A stretch of 64,000 bases of DNA. Origin: Symsagittifera roscoffensis (taxonomy: Eukaryota > Xenacoelomorpha > Acoela > Convolutidae). Location: the NCBI RefSeq assembly GCF_963678635.1, contig NC_087069.1:44156688-44220687 (forward strand), in the 5' to 3' direction. Of the stretch, positions 43,482 through 55,504 are shown piece after piece. Positions within the stretch are counted from its first letter, which is position 1; every line of letters begins with the position of its first letter. Below the pieces are notes generated by a model that saw only the letters and a program-made list of their open reading frames with translations, was not told the DNA's origin and did not search any database. Made by a program: the position numbers and the translations under genes.

Positions 43482-43891
43482 TGAGTTAGGTCTGGGGTGT
43501 ATAACTCATAGAGTAATTTCGGATAGGGTACACCGTCTGCTCGTCACGCTATCTTATTTTCGGCCGGATAGATTCGTGCAACTTCTTAGTCTAATACCGA
43601 TCCTAATCTTACTCTTATACTATCTAGTCTCAGGTTGTTTAACTAGTCTCTGCTAGGCTCAATAGATCTAGGGTATACTGGTTTATTGCGGCTGCTGAAG
43701 TGCTCGGGAGAGTCCAACTAATTTCTAAGTTAAATTCAAATCTCTCTGGTGCTGAAATTACAAGTAACTTCAGCACTTACAAATAAGTGGGTTGTTAGTT
43801 AGATGGATCATGATTGGTTAATATTAAATACTTTACATTGGTAAAACATTTAATTTATCCAATCATAAAATATAGTTTAGATCAGGTTCCA
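43482..43891 (-). repeat. 5' LTR of the giant element
   Basis: Same 410-bp sequence as the 3' LTR with no mismatch seen on reading. It begins in element sense with TGGAACCTGATC and an A/T-rich ACTATATTTTATG that could be a TATA-like element, though the start site is not determined. AATAAA lies at the complement of 43682-43687. As the 5' LTR it should drive the full-length transcript. Confidence 0.95.
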
Positions 43892-43895
43892 ACGA
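43892..43895. other. Target-site duplication ACGA (right)
   Basis: Matches the ACGA at 24976-24979 and defines the outer edge of the insertion. Confidence 0.85.
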
Positions 43896-46800
43896 TTCAA
43901 ATGGAACCCTCTTTGGTTTTTTAGAAAAACTATCATCCGACGACCAACCCTAAACGTTTTCTTCAATGGGTTTTTATGACTCAATATATACTAACCCTGA
44001 ATTGAGTTTGAGTTTGTGTTAGATTTGAAATTTTGCAACAGAAACCAGAAAGAAGAGATATCTCTACAATCCCACATAAGCCTAACTCAAGCAACTATCA
44101 GTTTTTCAATTAGTAGAAAAGATCCAAATTAGCCAGCTATCTTTCCACTACACAAGTAGCATGGCATGGCAATCGGTCAAAAGAAACATCATTTTACTAC
44201 GAGCTTTTAGTCAACAAAAATCAATTGGTCGAAACAAAGTTTACAAAAACTGCCAGTACACAAAACAGCAAAGATAGCCAGTAAATATATAAGAAGCAGA
44301 AACTTTTCCAACTGCTTTGAAAAACATATGAAAATTGTTTCTCTTAATGAAGTGTCAAGCTTTGTGCGCGCTGTGATGAAAGGTCTATACGAAAGCGTAG
44401 AATAATAACAATTTGAACAAAAGTTGCCACCAGTTGAAAAAAAAACTTTAAAAAATGTTCGAAATTTTTTTCTAAAAATGTCTATGAAATTTTCCTGATG
44501 ATTTTCTTATTGATTATTTGAACTTCTTCAATTATTTTTGGTGATACTTGATTTTTCATTGAAAGAAACCAAAAAAAAACCTTGACAAGTGTCGCCTTCT
44601 TTTTTTACCCCAGCTACGTGTCGTAAACTGTTTCCTCAATCTGAATAAATGAATGACAGCCTCAAAAACTTCGTAATCACTTCATTAAAAAAAATTTCTG
44701 CTAAATTTGCTATTTCAAAAAGTTTTGTATAACTTTTTTCCCTTTTGTTAGTCCTCTTTTGTCTTTTTTCAGTCTTCCGATTTTTACAAATTGTCAATGG
44801 TTGTCAATAACGCACAAGTTTTTTTCCATATTTCCAGATAAAAAAAAAACCGTTTAAAAAAGTTTTTTGATTAAAAAGTTTCTAGACTTTTTCCAGGCTT
44901 GTCTTGTAACTTATTTACAACTAGCCAGCCCGTCCCGAGCCAGTTTCAAAAAATTCACTGGGCAAGCATTCCAGATTTTGAAAATAGGCATTTCTCATGT
45001 ATTTTCTACGATTAAGCGATTGACAAAAGTTAATTGTTTGAGCAAGCCGGTGGAGCTATTTTAGTTGTAAGGTTTTAAATAACGCGATACAGTTCGCAAG
45101 AATCAAAATAGTTTGCGGGAGCCAATCAGGCATCAAAAATTTGATTTTATTAAACTCATTTAATATGTGAATTAAAAATTTTTTGAGCAGATCAAAAGGT
45201 CCTTTAAAATTTTTCACACTCTTTCTAACAATTTCAAAATTTTTTTTAACTTGAAGTTTGTTTAGCATACAATTTAAGCAATGAAACCTTAACAATTAAT
45301 TTTTATAGCAAAACCATTTCAAGCTAGGAAGTTAATTTTTTTCAACCAAAGTATTGATGCTGAAAACTTTTGAGTTACTTCGGTATTTTTTGGCAACGGT
45401 TAGGTTATTTCTTAGTTTGGTGTACTTCGCCAAAAATTATATCAATATTATATCGGAACAATGAACTTTTGATGTAATTCGAAGTTGTTTATCCCAGCTT
45501 TGATTGCTTCAAGCAAGTCAAGCTATTTTTTCAAGAAATCATCGATTTGATGAACTTTTGAAAAGCTCGAAGATGTTTTCGTTGCTTGGATCGTATCAAA
45601 AAGAAGCCATTTCAATAGATAAGATTGCTTTGCAGCAACACTCAGCGTTATTGAAGCTTAATAGGAAGCCATGAAACTTTGAAACGTTATGCAGTTATTT
45701 TGGCAGTTTGAATTACTTCGCAAAAAAACCTTCAGGTCATTCCAGCAAGTTAGCTAATCAATGCAACTTCTAAATACGCAGTTTTTCCAACAACTTGAAC
45801 TACTTTTCAGAGAAACCAAAATTTATCGAGCTAGCTGTTGAAGCAATGATCGTTCAAGTTAGTTCGAGGTTTTTTGTAGCTAGGATAGCTTCGCTAAAGA
45901 ATAAAAAACATTCCAGCAAAGTGATGAGACGATTAAAATTAGAAGGAAATCAAGATTATTTTCCAAGGTTGAATTGCTTCACAGAAATTGTACAAATGTT
46001 TGAGCAAACTGTTGAAGCAATACGATTTATATTTAGTTCAAATTTGTTTTCTTAGCTCGAGTCGCTTCGCAAGAAAACTGAGGTTAGGCAAGCAGGCATT
46101 TAAGCAAAGAATTTTCGAATTAGAAACAAAACGTTCTTCACTTCAATAGCTTGTTTGAATCTGTTTTTTTATTCTAGTTTTAAAAAATATTCGTACCTTA
46201 GTTTCATCAGATTTGCACAAAATTCAAATTTCAACAAGAATAAAAAAAGTCGTGCCAGGTTAATTTGATTTACAAAATGATTCTATTCAGGCAATATTCT
46301 GGTGAAAATAATGGCAGGTACTGTCTTGGCGTGAATTTGATTGAAAATCAACATGCTGAATTGGCGTTGTCTAAAAATCTATATACTCTACTGTTTGAAC
46401 TATTGTTGAAAATAATACAAGGACATTAACCGAGCGTATACACAGTGCGCCCGGAGGGTTCGGCGCAGGTTCCAGGTTCGAATACCACCGAATTTGCGCC
46501 GAACTTGACGGAACATAAATTCACGCTCAGTAACCGGAGTCGAACCCCCCAAAAAACTTTTTCTGTTTTGTTTAGCTATTTAAACTAGTTCATAAAACGA
46601 CCTTGGCCGACCTTGATTGGCAGGTTTTTGTCTGTCAATAAAGCCATGTTTTGCCAAAGTGTGAACACACACACGCTTAAAATCGGTGCTGTTTAAAGTC
46701 GAAATTAACAAAAAACTCTATGTGTTTGAGCCGATTAAACTACCCTGTGACGGTTTTGACTACATAGTCAGGTGACTACCCATTGCAGTTTGTGGGTGAC

Positions 46801-47272
46801 TTTCTGTGTTGGGAAAACTACCCTGTGATAGTTTCGACTACCTGTTCGGGTGACTACCCCAGTGCAGTGTGTCGGGGCAACTCCCATACCCCGTTTTTGT
46901 GCGATCTCGTCGAGATAATCAAAACCTACCAAAAATTAGCATTCTTTGTCACTAATGTTTGCTATCAATAAATGTGCTAGATTCTTGACGTGGATTTCTT
47001 TTCCGATGCTTTTCTTAATGATTTCTTGGCAAAACACGGTTGCAGGTACTAGACTATTTTTTTGGTAAATTCTCGTCATCAAGTAGTAAGTCTGGTTATT
47101 TTGTGAGTTTTTGGGCCAAGATTTTGGACCCTAATAAAAAAAACGAGTGTTATAGTTTTTTGTGCAATTTTGGGCTAAGATTTTAGACCCAATTTGTTTG
47201 AACCTGGTAAATGTCATTTTATGAAAAACTGCAAAAAACTGAAAAAAGTCAAAAATGGACTTTTTACTGGAA
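43896..47272. other. Intron 2 sequence upstream of the retroelement
   Basis: Non-coding apart from the tRNA-like palindrome at 46.43 kb. From about 45.45 to 46.15 kb there are loosely repeated phrases of the type TTCGCAA..AA and AGCAAGTTAGCTA, suggesting an old tandem repeat. Confidence 0.4.
46432..46550. repeat. tRNA-like palindromic element
   Basis: A perfect inner stem GTTCGGCGCA (46458-46467) pairs with TGCGCCGAAC (46495-46504). An outer stem GAGCGT/ACGCTC is at 46432 and 46523. Between the inner arms lies GGTTCGAATACC (46475-46486), a polymerase III B-box match, and just outside on the other strand is another T-arm-like GGTTCGACTCC. It does not fold as a normal tRNA. Likely a tRNA-derived SINE or foldback remnant. 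Confidence 0.5.
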
Positions 47273-48496
47273 TTTTGCGTAGAATCTTGGCTGACACAAA
47301 AGCGATTGAAATAAACAAAACTAAAACGACAACATAAAAATGACTAGATAGATTACCCCGAACAAATATTGTTATTCAGTCTTTCTATTCAAGACCAGAG
47401 TTTTACACCAACCAATTGCAAGTGATCTAAATTTTTCTTCCTGAAGGTCTCATTTTTCTACGTGACCAGTTTGAAGATACTAGTTCTGGGTGTGAAAAAA
47501 AAACAAGTTTACACGTATTGTTTTCAAGTTTTCTATGGAGTGAACAATTTTTTGAATAAACAGAGGCGGAAGAATTCACCATTTCATGTGAAAAAATTTG
47601 TAACGAGAAAATTCCTTGTGACATTTTTTCATAACTCTGTTGTTTTGTATACTTTCACACCGTTGGAAACTACTCTTATAAAGGATGAAAAGGTCATTTT
47701 CAGACCCGGAAAAACTGGTATATGGTATATTTTTAAAATTACAGATTCCAAAGTGTACTAATCTCAGATATTAGGATTTTGGATCTGAAAATCTACAGTC
47801 TATAGAAACAAAACTGAAAAAACTCAGATAATCCTTAAAATATTACTCATTACGGTAAAAGTACAAAAAATTACAAACTTTCAGAGAGATAAGTTCAGAT
47901 AAATTGCAATTGGTCGATGTAAAAAATTTGGTAAAAATCTAACTCATTGTTGGCCATATTTTATTTCAGGTTAAGCGATTGAAAAAAAAACTGCTGAGAA
48001 AACCGTTTGGGACTACAGAAAGTGTTTGAGACTAACGCGTTTGAACTAAACTTGGTCACTTTTCTGCTTCTGATTTGCATTTGAGTTTTTTTGCCAAAAA
48101 AGAAATTTCCTTTTCCTTAGAACATTATGCTTGAGATCAATAATTTTTTTAAATCTAATTAAATTTTGTTGTCAAAAGCATCCTGAAAATTAAGCACTAT
48201 CAAGAGTAAAATGGTATATTTGCTAATAATTTTTCACTGTATATTTTGCAAAGCTTTTGATGATGCGTTTTCAATGTTTTCAAGTTTAATTATTACCACA
48301 AGGTTTTTACGTTAAATCTGGCTCAAACTCCTTCCTGATCTCAAATGGGCGTCAAATTGTTGCTTAACCATTGGTCTTGAATACAAAGACAGAATAACAA
48401 TATTTGTTCGGGGTAATCTATCTAGTCATTTTTATGTTGTCGTTTTAGTTTTGTTTATTTCAATCGCATTTGTGTCAGCCAAGATTCTACGCAAAA
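47273..48496. mobile_element. MITE or foldback element with about 130-bp inverted repeats
   Basis: The left arm from TTTTGCGTAGAATCTTGG (47273) through AGTCTTTCTATTCAAGAC (about 47397) is repeated in inverse at about 48375-48496. The interior (about 1 kb) has no transposase. No clear target duplication. It lies in intron 2 of the methyltransferase gene, just downstream of exon 2. Confidence 0.75.
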
Positions 48497-48691
48497 CCCC
48501 AGGCAAAAAAATTGTTACTTTACTTCATTATCACCAGTATCACAGATTTATCACCATATTTGTTATCTTCCAAAATCTCTACAAACAAACTAAAAGTTTG
48601 GCATGCTTGAGATAAGATACAATTTAAACAAGTTTCTTTTTAATACTTGGAGGAGTCGCCCGCATTGAAAAATTTTTTCCAATACTCTTAC

Positions 48692-48929
48692 CTACTCTGA
48701 GTAGTTTATTGCACGCTGACTGAACTGGTTTCATTATTAACTTGTAGAACTCATTCGCCAATGTTTTGTCTCTGGATATGCCATCCGATAACAACCTCTT
48801 TATTCCTTGGACATGTTCTACGTCTTCTTTGCATATTACCGCTTTGAAAGAAGCTTCTTTTTCCTGAAGTTTTGAGCTCCTGGTATGGTTGGCATAGAAG
48901 TACTTCTTTTCTACAGTGAAATTACTAAG
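48692..48929 (-). CDS. METTL24-like methyltransferase, exon 2
   Basis: A 238-base exon between acceptor TTTTATTTTAG and donor GTAAGAGTAT. It begins at a codon boundary, matching exon 1. It encodes the stem region and the block KPVQSACNKLLRVG, which corresponds to the conserved Q-x-x-C-x-x-L-x-R-x-GG element before the catalytic fold. It ends in phase 1. A second GT, GTAGGT, lies 4 nt upstream and would give phase 0. The exon is 24.9 kb from exon 3 because of the retroelement and surrounding MITEs. Confidence 0.75.
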
Positions 48930-51768
48930 CTAAAATAAAAAAAAACATTTTTGTCGTATACTGGCATCATTTACATGGTTTTTTCGAAATCATAAATAAA
49001 ACATAAAACCTGTTCCCAAAAAATTATCTAACATTTCATCTATTTTAAAAAAAAACTTTATCTTCAAGAAGCATATCTTTTTGATAGATCGCCATCTTAC
49101 ACCCATTGCCTGTTTCCAGCCATCTAACGTTTTAAATTTTTGCATACCCAAATACATTTTTTTAAATATGACTTTCATTTCATAAACAATTTCAGTTTTC
49201 CATTCCGAACTTAGTTTTCCAAATACGATGTTCTATAAATACCAGGTTTTTTAAACTCGATGTCAGATGAAATTGAGTTTTTGGGTCCTTGCGAGTAAAA
49301 TAAAGTATTATTAATGAGTTTTTAAAATTTTTTCGGATTATTCAAAAAAAATTCTGAACTGAGTTAAAATGGGGCATAGCATGGAGTCTAATGAAAAGGT
49401 CCAAAAATTAGCTCATCATAAAAATTAAAGGTCCATTTAAAATATATGATCAAGTCGGTCCTTTTGTGATCAATATATATTTTTTCTTAAAATATATGAT
49501 CAAGCTCATTTTGACTAGCGTTTTGTAGAAAACTCAGAAACTTAGACTATGGTAGGACTAAGCTATAGGAGACAAAAAATTGAATGCTTATTGCAATCAA
49601 ATACAAGATTGCAATCAAATACAAGTTTTCAGTCTCTGTGTCTAGATCTAAGTAATTTCAGCATAAATATGATCACCAGCTGATTTAGGGGGGACGCCCC
49701 TCTGCCCTCAGGAATTCGACCCCCTGCCGACCCAAAGGGTCTTCCCTTTGTACTATTTTGACAAACACATTTTTGGTGACGGACCATAAATTTTTTATAA
49801 AAGCGCCTTTGGCGCTAATATATAATAACTATGAGGTGGGAGCGCTGGCCAAAAAATCTGGTCAAAATCTGGTCAAAATTTTTTTGGTAAAAATCTGCAA
49901 AAATTGCCTAAAAACACCTTTTTGGCCTGTTTTTTTAAAATATTGCCTGCCTGGCAGAAAGTTTGTTAAAAATAAGGCCTCTTTAGTGATTTAGGAGAGC
50001 TCAGAAAATCAATTTGATCGACCTAAGAAAAAGGTTGACAAAATTGTTACAAAAATCATAAAAATGTGTTTTTTTCATCAGTTTTGAAAAAAAAAATTTT
50101 TGTAAACAGTGAGCAGTTTTTCTCATATTTTCATCCGCAATAAAAATCGAAAAAAAAATGTTTTCAAAATTTTGTTTCTGCGGCAAAAATCGTTTTATTA
50201 CTTTGTTTACTTTGTCCTGCTGGCATGTTTCAATAATCGAAAAACAGCAATTTTCAAAAATTTTTCGCTAAGCATGACCTAGAAAAAATTCAAAAGAGAA
50301 AATAGAAGGACCATTTTACCGCGTCCTTCATACTTAACATTTTTGAGGTGTCATCCCTGATCTTTCAAGATTTTAAGAGGCATTTTTTTTCTTCAATTTT
50401 TTATGATTTCACTTTTTGGTAACCGCACCAAATACACATTTTCATGATAAATGGATTGATTCGAACTAAAGTTACGAAAACAAATAAAATTATCAGGTGA
50501 AGAGCAAAACGTTGATGAGCGGCATTCTAGGAAAAAGAAAAACAAGTTTAATTTGTTTTTTTTTTGTTTACAAGCAATCAAAAACGAGTTTTTTAAACGC
50601 ATCGCTGCAAATTTTTCCAGGGGTTTTTAGAGGGTCTATTTATAATGAAGATGTTTACTTTATCCATGTTTAGACAAAATTACGGGTCAAACTTTGCTGG
50701 TAAGTGTGCTAAAACGGAAACTGTCGGAAATCCTTCAAGATAACTAAATGCAAAAAAAAAGATTTTTTTTTCATACCTGGAAGATTCTAAGATACAACGC
50801 GAGAAGACAGAAAGAAACGGCAACGAATATCAAAGAATTTTTTTTTCGGCTAGACATAGCGCTTAATGAGTAGAGTAACGACAATAAAAACGATTAACAA
50901 ATTTTTGCCATCCCATTTTTGATAATGAACCGCATACGTTAGACAAAAAACTGGCAGACAAAAATAGGCACACTTGGCTTAAAACTAGGTTAAACAATAA
51001 TCGCATTGTATTAAAATCGCTCCCAACACAAAGTAAACTACTTTAACAAAAAAGTTGGATTAAAAAAATTAAAATCAAGTTTCAGCCTGCGTAAAATGTT
51101 TTTGTGATAAAACATGATCTCAACAAAACAAGTTATTTAAAAACTACAGATAATTGTTTTCAAAAAATTCATTATTCAGATGCTTTTTGTATCATTTGTT
51201 TCATTTAACAAAAACTTAGAAAAAGTTAACAATTTCACCTGATTTTGATCAATAATCAATTAGAAAAATTAATTATACATTGATTCGGTTCTCCCCACAA
51301 TTGAAGAAAAAAGCTAAAAAACCAATAATAAATGGTCATAAAAAACGAATAAAGCATGGCGAGCAAATTAGGAATAGCGAACACCTTGGTTTTTCAAATT
51401 GTATCACAAAAACACACAAGAAATATAATCGCATGCATTATAATTATGAAAGTGAATGCATTGCTATGTAGGAGGAATGTGACAAAGCGATTTTTAAAGC
51501 GTATAACAAGGCTACTAATAGTAATTTAGTGATGTGTCGATATTGAAGATTTCAAAAATACTTTTTCACCAACGAGGTTATGAAAGTACATTCACTCAGG
51601 TCACAAAACAGGTCATAAACTGGAAATCTGAAATGAGTTTCAACCGCTTTAATCTGCAACACTCAAACAAACTCACCAAGTCTTGTTTATGAAGTAAGCG
51701 ATTAAAGAATTTTATCGAAGAATTTCATTCAGTGTGTAGAATTGGTGATTCTACTGTATTACATGCTA
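48930..51768. other. Intron 1 of the methyltransferase gene (part)
   Basis: AT-rich, no coding signal. Short direct repeats AAAATATATGATCAAG near 49439 and 49490. Confidence 0.4.
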
Positions 51769-52483
51769 CAAGGCTGATTTAAATTATCCGGACAAAACAA
51801 ACAAAACTTGAATTTTCAAACGCGTTTTTCTCAAATTGAGATAAGATTAGACAAAAAGTGAAGAGAACAAAAGTGAAGAGAACAAAAGTCACCAGAAAAA
51901 ATGTGCTGCCATTTCTTCTCCAAAGTTCTCAACAAAAATTTTACCCCAAAAATGGGTCATTTTGGCTTTTTTCAATTAATCAAGAATTACGTTAATTGAT
52001 AAGAAAATTATATCGCAGGAAGCCCCTTACGCAAGTTAACAAAGTTTAAGAAGAGTTAAATCTCCAAACATTTGCGCAAATTGGTTGAAATTTATTTTTA
52101 AATAGAATATGGGTTTTATATAGTAAAAATCACATTTATTGACTATCAAGTGAAATTTTTTTCTCTTATACTAGTTTTTGGAGATTTAACCCTCCTTAAA
52201 CTTTGTTGGGCTGGGTGAGGGGCTTCCTTTGATATAATTTTCTTATCAATTAACAAAATAGTTTCAGCGTAATTCTTGATTAATTGAAAAAAAAAATGAC
52301 CCACTTTTGGGGGTAAATTTTTTGTTGCGAATTTCGGAGAACAAATGGAACAATATTACTTGTGGTGAAATTCTAAGCAACTTGTTTTCTTCACTTTTTG
52401 TCTAATCTTAACCCAATTTGAGAAAAACGCTTTTGAAAATTTAAGTTTTGTTCGTTTTGTCCGGATAATTTAAATCAGCACTG
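51769..52483. mobile_element. Tc1/mariner-type MITE with about 330-bp arms
   Basis: Nearly the whole 715 bp is one inverted repeat. The ends read CA-G-GCTGATTTAAATTATCC on each side (right end CAGTGCTG, left CAAGGCTG), flanked by TA. CAGTG ends and TA duplication are typical of Tc1/mariner. No transposase is present, so it is non-autonomous. It lies in intron 1. Confidence 0.8.
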
Positions 52484-52887
52484 TATAGTAACCGGCACGT
52501 AAGATCAGTAAATCTTTAAGTTGAGTAGTATATCAAACAAAAGGGTCAAGCTCAAAATAATTCAAGTTTGGAAGATGTCGTCCCTTCCATGACAGAAATT
52601 AAAATTTGACAAACTCGGCGTTAATAGCCTTTCTACGGAAAGAGTGATAATGGACCTAGGAAGTGGGATAAATTGTGAAGTATTAATGGGATATGAATGG
52701 AGTTTGGTTATTAAAACCCACATCGGATTCTGAACACAAATATGGACGTTTGACGCCGGTTGACCCCAGGGTGACCTTGAATTGACCTTTGGGCGTTTTG
52801 ACCCAAAAACTGCATAGAAAGCCCCGAGATTAACTCCGGAAAATGGCGTATTTCCCAGCCCAACTCCTGGAGATATGAACCGTTCAC

Positions 52888-52986
52888 CTTGCTAAAATTT
52901 GGCAAATGATCTGTTAAAAACAATTCAACTAGACTGAAGAAAATTAATCCCAGTACCAGGTATCTAATAAGCGTGAAACGATTCAT
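52888..52986 (-). CDS. METTL24-like methyltransferase, exon 1 (membrane anchor)
   Basis: ATG at 52986 opens 33 codons with a short basic N-terminus (MNRFTLIR) and a hydrophobic stretch of about 17 residues (YLVLGLIFFSLVELFL), a typical type II signal anchor. Donor GTGAACGG follows AGCAAG. The exon ends at a codon boundary and so joins in frame to exon 2, whose frame also starts at its first base. This assignment is by position, phase and topology; the anchor itself carries no family signature. Confidence 0.62.
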
Positions 52987-53139
52987 AAAAAAATGAACTT
53001 GGCACGTGGCAGAGCTGACAGGTGGTGGTAAGTTTTCCTAAAACGTGTTCGGACGGATTATCTAGGTGGACGCCAGGACTAAAACTAAGTGTAAAAACGA
53101 TAATTTATTAGAGGGTACCGGAGAGCCTTTAAGAGTCAG

Positions 53140-53294
53140 AACAGTTGTTAGCTACTACTAAGGGTAGTTGGTTCTCAGCTAGTTAAAGAGAACAATTATT
53201 GCTAGTGAATCGAGTAGTTGGTTCTCGGAGTAGGAGAACAATTATAGCAGAAACAGTAGTTGGTTCACTCTCATAAGAGATTTTCTAGAGATTT

Positions 53295-53328
<34 letters not shown>

Positions 53329-53345
53329 AGAGAGAACAGTTTAGT
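53140..53345. repeat. TAGTTGGTTCTC tandem repeat and GA microsatellite
   Basis: Three copies of TAGTTGGTTC (53167, 53214, 53263) with intervening GAGAACAATTAT, followed by a GA dinucleotide run (about 53298-53334). Confidence 0.75.
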
Positions 53346-53763
53346 GTTATTGGAACAAGTGGAAGTCAAGTTAAAATCAGACAATTTGGCCGATAAATTG
53401 CTGACCCTTTCCTTTTGATTTGATTATTAGATTATAACCTGATCACTCAGAGCCTTCTGTAACTAGGCGAATACTCATCTGAATCAAATTACAATTGGAA
53501 ATTCTTGCGATTGTATTGAGTAGACAAGACAGCCTGAGAGCAGTACGCATGAAGGGGCAAGCAATATAATACAATACAGAACAGTTGTCACCAAATAACC
53601 TGCGGTGTCGTTTGGAAAAAAGAACGGAATTTTTGAAAAAAAAACAGGCCACAAATGGTTTAAAATAAGGCTAAATTTGAATTTTTTCTGAACTTCAAAT
53701 TTGTTTTATTATAAGTTATGTACTTATTTACTATTTTTTCACTCAGTTTTTTTTTACATGCCG

Positions 53764-54090
53764 GAAAATATACCCCACAACCCCCCGTTTAACCCCTACC
53801 CTAAAATTACCGATTCTGGCGGGCGGTGGGTCGGGGTGTATATTTCTGACCTGAAATGGGAGAGTTTTTGTCGAATGTGCTTTGTGTTTGGGGTAAACGT
53901 GGGTGAGGGGAGCTGTAAGAAGGATGTAGGGTCAATGTGGGGGACGTGGGTGTATAGCGGGCGACGTGTGGGGTAGGAGAAAAGTAGGGGTTGTGGAAGA
54001 GTTGGACGTTGGGGGGGCATAGTTCGGGAAGTGGGGTGGGTTCTTGTGGGTGGGGGGACGTGGGGGACGTTGGGGGTTGTGAGCCGTGAT
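53764..54090. repeat. G-rich low-complexity tract
   Basis: C-rich start then GGG-rich sequence giving long spurious frames on both strands. Similar in composition and flanks to 13.1 and 55.5 kb. G-quadruplex potential. Confidence 0.6.
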
Positions 54091-55440
54091 TGATGAGATG
54101 AAAGTGTTCATTCGCGTTCAAAATTTTTAGAAAACTGTGAAAAGTATAATAAAAAAACGATTTCGTTGGTCGAAAACAAATTGGATTTTGGTAAATTATA
54201 ATGGATTTTGTTTTATGAAAAAAAACTATTACGGATCAAAATATATCTTGCTGTCTAAATTTATCATTATACTCTAACTTAAGGTGAAATTCCGTTCATA
54301 GTTAATTTGACAAAAGATTTGTGACCTAGCGTGAAATCAGCCTGGCATTACTGCGGCAAGCTTGTATTTTACAGAAAAGGGGGTTGCATTTCTCCGCATT
54401 CAGCAATTTCATATCTTCAATAAAAGAATACCAACCTAACAGATTGTTCATATATGAAATTTTTTTGCTCATTTTAAAATATAATTATGTTTGTTTTTAT
54501 GCTAATTTCTCTGTGAAAGTTCTGAAACAAAAATAATTTTTTTTGGAACTCGTAGGTTTTTCATCTTGATCTCAAATATTTGAGGTTAATTTTTTTCTGT
54601 TTTTGAGAAGAACTTTGACGCCATCTGATTTTATTGTTCCGATTTGACGCTTTATTTGCATCATTAAGATATCGGTCCTACTTGCATGTTTTAATCAGTC
54701 GATTTGATTTTTCGTACAATTTTTTCATTAGGTTATGCTGATGGTTTTACAATTATTTTATAAAACTTTGCTAAAAACTGAATGATGCTGCTCATACTTT
54801 TCTGAACCAATCTTTGAAGTTTCGTTTTTATTTCTATCCAATTGTTTTTACATAACAAGAAAAAAAATCAGCTACGCGATCTAAAAGTATCTGTAGTAAA
54901 GTATTCTGTTCATCTGCAATTCACGTTGGGCGTTATGGATTGAGTCATTGTTCTGAATCTTTTTCACTTTAAAATAAGGTATAGTATACTGTTACTGGTC
55001 TCATTATTCCTGTACTGAGCTTTCGGGGTATGGCCCAATTAAACCGATTAGCAAACCTAAAAATCCCGGATAAAAACCCGCATTAGATTTGCATGAATAA
55101 AAAGCGATTATGATTGAGTTTTCTTGTCAGTGTGCACAAAAGTGAAAACAAATCGTTTAAAATCAATTAAAAAATGGATTATAATATTATGATTTTTCAA
55201 GGCAACAAAATCCTTTTTTCATCCATTATAATCGATTTTTTTTTTCACTTTTGTGGACACTGACAATGAAACTAAATTATAATCGATTTTTTTTCCACTT
55301 TACTGAGAAGCGAATTTCAACGCACATAAAGTATTTTTTTTTGTTTTAAACTGAATTTGGTTACGTTGGTTACTTTTTGCTCAATTTAATTTTTTTTCCA
55401 CCTAACTTTGATATTTTTGTTACTTTTTTATGTTACTCAA
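54091..55440. other. Non-coding, with ATAATCGATT palindromes
   Basis: No gene seen. Paired TTATAATCGATTTTTTTT motifs near 55227 and 55275 lie next to CACTTTTGTG repeats. Confidence 0.4.
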
Positions 55441-55504
55441 CATTACCCCCCCCCCCTGGCGTTTGCCCATTTACAACAATCCCCCCCAACGTAACGTTTG
55501 GTCC

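Larger units (their letters stand above)
24980..43891 (-). mobile_element. Giant 18.9-kb Ty3/Gypsy-type LTR retroelement with env and accessory ORFs
   Basis: Two 410-bp direct repeats (24980-25389, 43482-43891) that show no difference by eye flank an internal region coding on the minus strand. The target duplication ACGA lies immediately outside (24976-24979 and 43892-43895). Coding order, 5' to 3' on minus, is: leader ORF, basic ORF0, Gag-Pol, p76, p62, ATG-less ORFX, Env-like, ORF597. All large frames are open. Pol order PR-RT-RH-IN and the GPY motif place it in Ty3/Gypsy (Metaviridae). Length is about twice or more that of ordinary animal Gypsy elements. Identical LTRs imply very recent insertion. 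It lies in sense orientation in intron 2 of the methyltransferase gene. Confidence 0.93.
18053..52986 (-). other. Host gene locus: METTL24-like membrane methyltransferase, six exons
   Basis: Six coding segments on the minus strand are 52986-52888, 48929-48692, 23834-23666, 22860-22685, 20406-20357 and 18263-18053. Together they give about 314 residues with the layout of the METTL24/FkbM-like methyltransferase family: N-terminal membrane anchor, stem, C-x-x-LLR-V-G block, CLVYSFGI, GC-VFAYDHT, LKVDVEGAE, IEFH, and WDPN to YFEIVFRR. All boundaries are GT-AG. Phases agree everywhere except between exons 2 and 3. Introns are about 3.96, 24.86, 0.81, 2.28 and 2.09 kb. Intron 2 holds the complete 18.9-kb retroelement in the same orientation. 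The enzyme would be a Golgi/ER type II protein; the substrate is unknown. Confidence 0.8.

Noticed and set aside
46432-46550. Functional tRNA gene
   Set aside because: There is a B-box match, but no proper acceptor stem, anticodon arm or A-box spacing.
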